Below, in pieces: positions 1 through 4,926 of a DNA stretch of 6,685 nt. Location of the stretch: the NCBI GenBank assembly GCA_003669575.1, contig QWOR01000166.1, positions 1 through 6,685 on the forward strand, written 5' to 3'. The notes below the pieces were generated by a model that did not search any database, had not been told where the DNA came from, and worked only from the letters and a program-made list of their open reading frames with translations. This stretch comes from Planctomycetota bacterium (GTDB taxonomy: Bacteria > Planctomycetota > Planctomycetia > Planctomycetales > Planctomycetaceae). The position numbers were made by a program, and so were the translations under genes. How positions within the stretch are numbered: the first letter of the stretch is position 1; the number at the start of each line of letters is the position of its first letter.

Positions 1-40
1 CAAGCTCGGTTTTGGTGTGTAAGCGGTGTAACTTCGGGTG

Positions 41-83
41 ATCCCGATCGCTAGCGCGAGTAAGCGGCGAAAATTCTCGGGAT
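41..83. other. Weak inverted repeat downstream of the ahpD-like gene
   Basis: The 7-bp arms ATCCCGA (41-47) and TCGGGAT (77-83) face each other just past the stop of the minus-strand ahpD-like gene. The 8-bp palindrome CGCTAGCG (49-56) lies between them. Read on the minus strand this could fold after the stop codon, but the loop is long (29 nt) and no T-run follows, so it is at best a weak terminator. The rest of positions 1-85 shows no gene. Confidence 0.25.
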
Positions 84-85
84 GC

Positions 86-709
86 TCAGCACTCAGCCGC
101 GTTCAAAAACTGACACCCGGCGTACATGGTTGACGCACACTGGATGCATTCCAGAATCTGGTCGTCGCTGAGTCCGAGAGCCCGTGACTTGTCGACGTGC
201 CCGCTGGTGCAGGGCTTGCAAGCGTTGATATCGCTGACCGCGATGTTAATCAGCTCAACCAGCTTCTGATCGAGCGAAACCGAGGTAAATGTGTGAGCCC
301 GCAGTCCCACGCCCATTCCCTCGAACAGCCCGCTACCGCTCAAGTCGCGGAACTTGAAGAACGTGTTGTAACAGTAGTTCGTCGCAGCCACGGCCATCGC
401 CTCAGCCACTTCTGCCTTTGACCAGCCGAGGGCCACGGCCCGGGACTGGAAGAACTGTACCCAGGCCGGACACTTCGAGTGGCAGGCGACGACCAGCGCG
501 ATGATGGCCCGTGTCTTCTCATCGAGCGCCCCTGACGAGTACACGAACTTCTTAAAGTTCATGTAGAAGTCTTTCAGGAACGACTCGACGTTCCCATACA
601 CCAGGAACATCTCGGGCAGATCTCCGCCGAACATTTCCTGGATGCGGCCATAGGTCTGAGCCACAGGCTCGGGAGCGGAAGCTGGTTCGACCGGTTTCAG
701 GAATGCCAT
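86..709 (-). CDS. AhpD-like carboxymuconolactone decarboxylase-family protein
   Basis: This 207-residue protein belongs to the AhpD/carboxymuconolactone decarboxylase superfamily. The AhpD active-site pattern E-x11-C-x2-C-x3-H is exact in the second half: E152, C164, C167 and H171 (CKPCTSGH). In AhpD these residues form a thiol-disulfide reductase site with a proton relay that re-reduces the peroxiredoxin AhpC. The first half looks like a degenerate copy of the same all-helical repeat: E64 is followed twelve residues later by C76, but the second cysteine is C80 and the histidine pattern is lost. That two-repeat layout is normal for AhpD-like proteins. A peroxiredoxin gene lies 351 bp upstream on the same strand, which supports a cytoplasmic role in peroxide defence. 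The ATG at 709 is the natural start, although no Shine-Dalgarno site is visible. The family also includes true decarboxylases, but the complete redox motif argues against that here. Confidence 0.85.
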   Translation of the reverse strand: MAFLKPVEPASAPEPVAQTYGRIQEMFGGDLPEMFLVYGNVESFLKDFYMNFKKFVYSSGALDEKTRAIIALVVACHSKCPAWVQFFQSRAVALGWSKAEVAEAMAVAATNYCYNTFFKFRDLSGSGLFEGMGVGLRAHTFTSVSLDQKLVELINIAVSDINACKPCTSGHVDKSRALGLSDDQILECIQCASTMYAGCQFLNAAEC

Positions 710-833
710 TGTGCGGGTCTTGTGGGAAGAAGATATCGAGGAGAGATTCAGCCCTGTTCACCAACCCGAAGCGTCAGCGAGGGCGAGCGGCCACTGGCGA
801 TGATCTGTTGGGAGGTATTGAGCTGGTACAAAT

Positions 834-861
834 ACATCCGTGCTGGCACGGAAGCGGATGT
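834..861. repeat. Hairpin with two alternative folds inside the repeat element
   Basis: The 7-bp arms ACATCCG (834-840) and CGGATGT (855-861) form a stem with a 14-nt loop. The inner arms CCGTG (838-842) and CACGG (847-851) form a competing stem with a 4-nt loop that shares the CCG of the outer stem, so only one of the two can form fully. The role is unknown. Confidence 0.5.
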
Positions 862-886
862 GTCTCGAAGGCGTTGTTGCAGTTCG

Positions 887-908
887 GGACAGACAGGAAT
901 GTCTGTCC
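887..908. repeat. Perfect 9-bp hairpin with GGAA loop
   Basis: The arms GGACAGACA (887-895) and TGTCTGTCC (900-908) are perfect complements around the 4-nt loop GGAA, which on the plus strand fits the stable GNRA tetraloop class. No T-run follows on either strand, so it does not look like an intrinsic terminator. It sits inside the larger inverted repeat and appears to be part of that element. Confidence 0.65.
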
Positions 909-1002
909 TACTGGTGAGAGAAGGCCTTCGTGCGACTCGCCTTCGCTGACGCTGCGAGTTGGTGAGGCGGAGAACTTTTCCAGAAAGCTGCCTGGCCAAG
1001 AG

Positions 1003-1031
1003 CAACGGGGGGCGAAGTTCACCCCCCGTTG
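1003..1031 (-). terminator. Strong GC hairpin downstream of ahpC, likely terminator
   Basis: The 10-bp perfect stem CAACGGGGGG (1003-1012) pairs with CCCCCCGTTG (1022-1031) around a 9-nt loop, starting 30 bp past the peroxiredoxin stop codon. Position and strength suggest a transcript end or a 3'-end stabiliser. No T-run follows on the minus strand (it continues CTCTTGG), so it is not a classic intrinsic terminator. A small palindrome, GTGACAGTCAC (1031-1041), adjoins it. If it stops transcription, the ahpD-like gene needs its own promoter. Confidence 0.5.
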
Positions 1032-1060
1032 TGACAGTCACTAGACGATTCTGCCGCACG

Positions 1061-1603
1061 CTAGTTCAGCGTCGCCTGACCCGGCTTCCAGTTGCAGGGA
1101 CAGAGCTTGTCGGTCTGCAGGGCGTCGAGCACGCGGATCACTTCGTCGACGTTGCGGCCGACACCCAGATCGTGAATTGCCAGCCAGCGGACGATGCCGT
1201 TCGGGTCGATCAGGAACACGCCGCGGTAAGCGATCCCGGCATCTTCCTTCAGCACGCCGTAATCGCGGCAAAGCTCGTGCGTCGTGTCGGCCAGCATCAG
1301 GTGCTTCAGCTGAGCCAGATCCTTGTGAGAATCGCACCATCCCTTGTGGGAGAAGACGCTATCGGTCGATGCGGTCAGGACTTCGCAGTTGCGGTCCTGG
1401 AAGTCGCCCACGGCCTTGTTGAACGACACGATCTCGGTCGGGCAGACGAACGTGAAGTCGAGGGGATAGAAGTAGAGGCAAACCCACTTGCCCTTGAAGT
1501 CCGACAGACTGACATTCTTGAACTGTCCGTCGGTGCCATCCTTCGTGCGGTCATAGGCCTGGACGGAGAAACTCGGGGCTTGTTTGCCGACTTGCGCTCG
1601 CAT
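1061..1603 (-). CDS. ahpC: Typical 2-Cys peroxiredoxin (AhpC/Prx1 type)
   Basis: This thioredoxin-fold peroxidase reduces hydrogen peroxide, alkyl hydroperoxides and peroxynitrite in the cytoplasm. With the ATG at 1603 it has 180 residues, slightly short for the family. The peroxidatic site is PLDFTFVCPTE, with T51 and peroxidatic C54. The matching arginine is R127 (YRGVFLIDPNG). The resolving cysteine is C168 in LCPCNWKPG near the C-terminus. An extra cysteine, C170, follows it where relatives usually have alanine or valine (CPANW). The protein ends soon after that motif and lacks the GGLG and YF motifs of peroxide-sensitive eukaryotic enzymes. An in-frame ATG at 1729 would add 42 residues unlike any peroxiredoxin and would put the promoter inside the gene, so it was rejected. 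An AhpD-like gene lies downstream on the same strand. The gene symbol is a family-level call. Confidence 0.93.
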   Translation of the reverse strand: MRAQVGKQAPSFSVQAYDRTKDGTDGQFKNVSLSDFKGKWVCLYFYPLDFTFVCPTEIVSFNKAVGDFQDRNCEVLTASTDSVFSHKGWCDSHKDLAQLKHLMLADTTHELCRDYGVLKEDAGIAYRGVFLIDPNGIVRWLAIHDLGVGRNVDEVIRVLDALQTDKLCPCNWKPGQATLN

Positions 1604-1671
1604 GGGGTCACTTTCTAAAACGCCCCCGATCGTGCGGCGACACGAGGGCTCTCTCATGGTTGTGAATCTGA

Positions 1672-1699
1672 AGTATAGTCCTGGGGCAGTGGGCTTCAA
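1672..1699 (-). promoter_or_regulatory. Sigma-70-type promoter of ahpC
   Basis: On the minus strand the -35 box TTGAAG (1694-1699) and the -10 box TATACT (1672-1677) are separated by 16 bp. Both boxes are close to the consensus. Transcription would start near 1665, leaving a leader of about 60 nt before the ATG at 1603. I see no convincing PerR/Fur or OxyR site overlapping it. Confidence 0.6.
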
Positions 1700-1747
1700 G
1701 GAGCCAAACTCTACGTTCCCGAACTTCAAAATTCGTTCGCATTATGA

Positions 1748-1768
1748 GCGACGAATCGATTCATTCGC
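1748..1768. other. Imperfect hairpin between fhcD and the ahpC promoter
   Basis: The perfect palindrome GAATCGATTC (1753-1762) is flanked by GCGA (1748-1751) and TCGC (1765-1768), giving a bulged stem. It lies 26 bp past the fhcD stop and about 50 bp upstream of the ahpC -35 box. It could be a weak transcript end for fhcD or a binding site for a regulator of ahpC. No T-run follows on the minus strand. A second short inverted repeat, CGAAC/GTTCG, lies at 1720-1739. Confidence 0.25.
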
Positions 1769-1793
1769 AGCCAGGACTCACTTGAGGCAACAA

Positions 1794-2717
1794 TCAGCGA
1801 GGCTGGCTTTCCGGGCGCAGGTAGATGAAATTCTTCCCCAGCCGGCCACCGTAGTTCCCTGCCGAAATTCGAATCAGACCGGGAGTGTCCTTGGCAGCTT
1901 CAATTGCCGCCTGGGTCGCTCGGGCCACGGTGTCGAGATCGTACCCGTTGATAATAATTTCACTGATTGAATTCACGCCGGGCGGGACGCGGGACACGTC
2001 TCCCAACTTCTCGCGGAGCGTCGGACAGAACGGGTGATTCGTACTGGCAAAGAGGAATGAGTAGGCGCTTCCGGCCTTTGACCCACTGCTGGCCACACCA
2101 CCTGGAAACGGCAGGATCACCCCCGGCACGCTCTGAGCCCCGACCACCGATCGCTCCGCAGCTTCCACAGCGGCGTCGACCGACTCGCTGAAGAACCAGA
2201 GATTCCCCCCCATCAGACCATCACGGAATCCGAACCGGCGATCGATGACGAACTCGCCCATCATGATGGGCAGGACCCAGACCTTGCGGCCGAACCGCAT
2301 GTCCCGGAACTGGTGGCCGTCACCAAACAGGGCAATCTTCCGCCCCAGCTTGAAGTAGCTTTCCGTGTCCTGCAGGCTGAAGCAGGCTGTTGTCGGGCAG
2401 GTCAGCACGTTCTGGCTGAGTCTGGCCAGCAGCACTTTCTCCAGCACCGCCTCGCGGTCCTTCTTGAACCGGGGAACGTGGAACTGCACGATCGCCCCCG
2501 GCCGACTATCGGGCGTGGCGAAGGACTCATCCCCGCCGGGACCGACATACCGGTCCAGGCCCGCTTCACAGTCACACAGGATCGAGCTGCTGGCATTCCC
2601 GGTGGCTGCGTTGATCGCGTGGTCAAGCCATCGGCGATCACGGGCGGTGATCAACACTTCGGCATAGATGCTGCGAAACGCTTCGGCGTAGGTGTCTTCA
2701 ATCTCAACGGTCGGCAC
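1794..2717 (-). CDS. fhcD: Formylmethanofuran:tetrahydromethanopterin N-formyltransferase
   Basis: The enzyme (Ftr in archaea, FhcD in bacteria) moves a formyl group between methanofuran and tetrahydromethanopterin. In methylotrophic bacteria it works within the Fhc formyltransferase/hydrolase complex, releasing formate during formaldehyde oxidation in the cytoplasm. The match to archaeal Ftr as I recall it runs end to end: VEIEDTYAEAF (4-14), LCDCEAGLD (47-55), LFGDG (130-134), GRKVW (143-147), GEF (154-156), LPFPGG (202-207), STNHPFCPTL (225-234) and ISAGNYGGRLG (284-294). With the GTG start at 2717 it has 307 residues, close to the archaeal length of about 297-300. The frame stays open to a TTG at 2795, but those 26 residues (SCESLCCG...) resemble nothing in the family. 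No other gene of the pathway (fhcA, fhcB, fhcC, mch, mtdB, fae) is in the window. It lies 100 bp after the M24 peptidase gene on the same strand and may be co-transcribed with it. Confidence 0.93.
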   Translation of the reverse strand: MPTVEIEDTYAEAFRSIYAEVLITARDRRWLDHAINAATGNASSSILCDCEAGLDRYVGPGGDESFATPDSRPGAIVQFHVPRFKKDREAVLEKVLLARLSQNVLTCPTTACFSLQDTESYFKLGRKIALFGDGHQFRDMRFGRKVWVLPIMMGEFVIDRRFGFRDGLMGGNLWFFSESVDAAVEAAERSVVGAQSVPGVILPFPGGVASSGSKAGSAYSFLFASTNHPFCPTLREKLGDVSRVPPGVNSISEIIINGYDLDTVARATQAAIEAAKDTPGLIRISAGNYGGRLGKNFIYLRPESQPR

Positions 2718-2817
2718 GGTCGGAATTCTTGTGTGAGAGGCAGGGACAGGAGCGAGCCAGCTGCTCCTTCCGCAACATAACGACTCGCAACTCAACAGTC
2801 AGCCGACCGCCCCAGTA

Positions 2818-3927
2818 CTACCAACTCATAATTGCTGAATCGAGCTCCTTCGGCACATGGGCCGAGAGGACCTCGCAGCCGTCTTTGGTGATGAGCACGT
2901 CGTCCTCGATGCGAACACCGCCCCAGTCGGGCAGATAGATTCCTGGCTCGACGGTGACAATCATTCCCGGTTTCAGAATCGTTTCGCTGCCGGGGGCCAG
3001 TCGCGGCTGTTCGTGGATGTTCAGCCCGATGCCATGGCCCAGGCTGTGACCGAACCGTTTGCCGTACCCTTGCTGAGAGATGTAGCTGCGGGCAATGTGG
3101 TCGATGTCTCCACATTTGGCTCCCGGTCGGATTTGGGCGATGGCTCGCTTCTGGGCTTCGAGGACCGTGTTATAGACCTTGGCGAACTTTGCCGACGGCT
3201 TGCCGAAGACCAGCATGCGGGTCAAATCGGACTTGTAATGCGACGGCATCGTGCAGCCCCAGTCGACCAGTATCATCTCGGCCCCACCGACCTGGCGATC
3301 ACCAGGGCGGTAGTGTGGCAGTGCCGCCCGGTCCCCCGATGCGATGATGGCCGGGAACGACACGCCTGCCGCCCCGATCTTGCGCATGGCGTGTTCCAGT
3401 TCGTACGCGATATCCCGTTCGGTCTGGTCAGCTCGCAAGGTTGCCCGCAGGAAGTCGAATCCGCGGCCAGCGATCATCACCGCCTGCCGTGTCTCGGCGA
3501 TCTCCTCGGCGTCCTTGATGGACCGCAGCTCGTTCTCGATCCGCATTGAAACCGGAACCAGCTCGACGTTGCCCAGCACCGCCGCGAGGGCGTCGCGGGC
3601 CTCCAGCGTCATGACGTGACCCTCGACGCCCAGCCGCTTCACCTTGAGCGAACCGATCGCCTCGCCGCAGACCTGCGTCAGCCGCTGGTCGGTGCGGCGG
3701 ATAAGCGCCTCCAGCCCAGGGCACTCCTCCGAGATCTGCGTTTCGTAGCGACTGTCGCTCAGCAGGAACGATTTCCCGCCAGCTACCAGCAGCCAGCTGC
3801 TGTCTCCCGAGAACCCCGTCAGCCACGACACGTTCGTTTCATCCGTCACCAGAAACGCATTGACCCCGGTGTCTTTGAGGAGCTTCCAGAAGCGGTCACG
3901 TCGAGCGGCGTAGCGGGAGGACATCAT
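2818..3927 (-). CDS. M24 family metallopeptidase, Xaa-Pro aminopeptidase type
   Basis: This cytoplasmic peptidase of the creatinase/aminopeptidase P fold (369 residues) probably removes an N-terminal residue preceding proline, or cleaves Xaa-Pro dipeptides. The creatinase-like N-terminal domain covers about residues 1-140 (WLTGFSGDS, LLSDSRYETQ) and the pita-bread catalytic domain follows. All five metal ligands of the family are present: D222 (VDWG), D234 (KSDLTR), H298 (GHGIG), E327 (VTVEPG) and E341 (VRIED). The accessory histidines H205 (PHYRP) and H305 (NIHE) are there too. I chose the ATG at 3927 because TGGA lies 6 nt upstream and the following MMSSRYAARRDRF looks like a family N-terminus. 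A GTG at 3978 would add 17 unlikely residues, and the ATG at 3924 is equally possible. Sequence alone does not separate aminopeptidase P from prolidase. Confidence 0.9.
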   Translation of the reverse strand: MMSSRYAARRDRFWKLLKDTGVNAFLVTDETNVSWLTGFSGDSSWLLVAGGKSFLLSDSRYETQISEECPGLEALIRRTDQRLTQVCGEAIGSLKVKRLGVEGHVMTLEARDALAAVLGNVELVPVSMRIENELRSIKDAEEIAETRQAVMIAGRGFDFLRATLRADQTERDIAYELEHAMRKIGAAGVSFPAIIASGDRAALPHYRPGDRQVGGAEMILVDWGCTMPSHYKSDLTRMLVFGKPSAKFAKVYNTVLEAQKRAIAQIRPGAKCGDIDHIARSYISQQGYGKRFGHSLGHGIGLNIHEQPRLAPGSETILKPGMIVTVEPGIYLPDWGGVRIEDDVLITKDGCEVLSAHVPKELDSAIMSW

Positions 3928-3968
3928 GCAAATTCCATCGAGGTGCGGGAATCCAGCGTACAGTCGGG

Positions 3969-3997
3969 ACGGTAACACATCGATAAAAAGCTGTCAG
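3969..3997 (-). promoter_or_regulatory. Possible promoter of the M24 peptidase gene
   Basis: On the minus strand CTGACA (3992-3997) and TACCGT (3969-3974) are 17 bp apart, about 40 bp upstream of the ATG at 3927. The -35 box is good, but the -10 box keeps only the first, second and last consensus bases. If used, it would drive the M24 gene and perhaps fhcD. Confidence 0.3.
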
Positions 3998-4034
3998 CCA
4001 CGGTTATCCGCAGTGATCGCCAGCTTTGGGGCGG

Positions 4035-4066
4035 GGGCCTAAATTCCGCAGTTCGGCCCGTTTTTT
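4035..4066 (+). terminator. Terminator-like hairpin in the leader of the zinc-ribbon gene
   Basis: GGGCC (4035-4039) pairs with GGCCC (4055-4059) around a 15-nt loop, followed by G and then six T (4061-4066). This has the form of an intrinsic terminator on the plus strand, but no plus-strand gene lies upstream in the window. It stands 96 bp before the zinc-ribbon start, in the gap between two divergent genes. It may stop stray transcription or act as a leader attenuator. An alternative small stem, CCG/CGG (4046-4048 with 4054-4056), would compete with it. Confidence 0.4.
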
Positions 4067-4162
4067 CGTCCGAGAGACCGGGGATTGCGAGCTAGGTTTT
4101 AGTACGGCTCGCTGCGCACTTCCTCTGGAGATCGAGCCAGTTCCCAGGCTCCCGGCACTCCC

Positions 4163-4804
4163 ATGAACTGTAAAAACTGTGCTGCCCCGCTCACCAAAGC
4201 CGTCGGCTTGTCGCAGATGGTTTGTACCTTCTGCCATACGATTCAAGCTGCGACGGATGTGTCGGGGGTTATTGATCGCGTGTTGTCACTCGGTGAGTTG
4301 CTTGGCGTGCACTGTCCTGCCTGCGATGTGGAGCTGGTCACCGCTCTGGTGGACGAGGTTCCCGCTGCGCTGTGTCCCGGATGTCAGGGGGTGTTGTTCT
4401 CCGGCACCGAATTTCGCCAGGTCGTCGAAGACCGGCGAGCAGCGTACACCGGCCCGGAAATCGCCGTGACGCCGCCACACACAGCGGAATTTGAACGCCG
4501 TCTGGAGTGCCCCGGGTGTCATGCGAAGATGGAAGTCCACCCCTACTACGGTGCTGGCCGGGCCATCATCGATTCGTGTGCGACGTGCAAACTGGTGTGG
4601 GTCGACCAGGGAGAATTGACGAACCTGGAACGCAGTCCCGGTCGTCGTTCTCCCGCGATGATGGAGGTTCTGCCTCGAGTCGGCAGCCCGTCTACGGTCG
4701 CAGGGGAAGAAGAGTCTGATGCGTCTGGAAATCAGGATGCGGTTCTTACGAAAGCTATCGGACAGGGTGGCCTGCTCGAGCTGGTCAAGATGCTGCTCGG
4801 TTGA
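4163..4804 (+). CDS. Triple zinc-ribbon protein with two TFIIB-type zinc fingers
   Basis: The protein has 213 residues and six CxxC knuckles in three pairs: C3/C6 with C21/C24, C51/C54 with C71/C74, and C116/C119 with C139/C142. Each pair should hold one zinc ion. The second and third pairs fit the TFIIB-type zinc-ribbon family of bacterial proteins. In the third, CPGCHAKM is followed by SCATCKLVWVDQGEL, close to the family ending CxxCxGxWLDxGEL; in the second the ending is degenerate (CPGCQGVLFSGTEF). The C-terminal 55 residues carry no cysteine and end in a short possible helix (LLELVKMLLG). There is no signal peptide or membrane segment, so it is probably cytoplasmic. The ATG at 4163 fits because the first ribbon starts at once, though no Shine-Dalgarno site is seen. 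The function is unknown; members are usually guessed to bind nucleic acid or protein. The next gene follows after 122 bp on the same strand. Confidence 0.85.
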   Translation: MNCKNCAAPLTKAVGLSQMVCTFCHTIQAATDVSGVIDRVLSLGELLGVHCPACDVELVTALVDEVPAALCPGCQGVLFSGTEFRQVVEDRRAAYTGPEIAVTPPHTAEFERRLECPGCHAKMEVHPYYGAGRAIIDSCATCKLVWVDQGELTNLERSPGRRSPAMMEVLPRVGSPSTVAGEEESDASGNQDAVLTKAIGQGGLLELVKMLLG

Positions 4805-4862
4805 GAATCCATAGTTACTCTCGGTGATCCCTGAAACGAATCGGTGGCCTCCGAGGACTCGT

Positions 4863-4891
4863 TTGACGGACGCCCACAAACTCGACAGGCT
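4863..4891 (+). promoter_or_regulatory. Possible weak promoter upstream of the stress-protein-like gene
   Basis: TTGACG (4863-4868) matches five of six -35 consensus bases. The hexamer 17 bp downstream, CAGGCT (4886-4891), keeps only two -10 consensus bases. It lies in the 122-bp gap between the zinc-ribbon gene and the gene starting at 4927, so that gene could have its own start or be read through from the zinc-ribbon gene. Confidence 0.2.
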
Positions 4892-4926
4892 GGACACATT
4901 CTGTCTGACCGCTGAGAGTTCCCTGC

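Larger units (their letters stand above)
759..964. repeat. Nested inverted-repeat element of planctomycete type
   Basis: Two outer arms face each other at 759-787 and 936-964. I count 26 of 29 positions matching when one is reverse-complemented, around the core AAGCGTCAGCGA / TCGCTGACGCTG. Between them lie two hairpins (834-861 and 887-908). Chance translations of the arms and centre give NPKRQRG, TRSVSEG, SLTLRVG, TDIPVCP and GQTFLSV, strings I remember from many spurious small ORFs in planctomycete genomes. The element fills most of the 351-bp gap between the ahpC and ahpD-like genes. No transposase and no clear target-site duplication is visible at its edges. The several small ORFs across it on both strands are best read as repeat, not genes. 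Confidence 0.75.

Noticed and set aside
759..964. Possible CRISPR array or integron-type attachment site
   Set aside because: There are only two outer arms, in inverted orientation, with no regular direct repeats and spacers and no integrase or cas gene nearby.
703..1059. Several small open frames on both strands between ahpC and the ahpD-like gene
   Set aside because: They translate the repeat element. The recurring peptides are a signature of the DNA repeat and not of proteins.
959..1618. 219-codon open frame on the plus strand
   Set aside because: It lies antisense to the peroxiredoxin gene, has no recognisable domain and is a by-product of codon bias in GC-rich DNA.
2857..3549. 230-codon open frame on the plus strand
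   Set aside because: It is antisense to the M24 peptidase, whose metal ligands are all intact. The translation shows no family motifs.
86..3927. The minus-strand genes as one new four-gene system
   Set aside because: ahpC has its own promoter, a long gap and hairpin separate ahpC from the ahpD-like gene, and the M24 and fhcD products have unrelated known roles. Shared strand alone does not support a system.
4286..4897. 203-codon open frame on the minus strand
   Set aside because: It is antisense to the zinc-ribbon gene and destroys the regular CxxC pattern seen on the plus strand.
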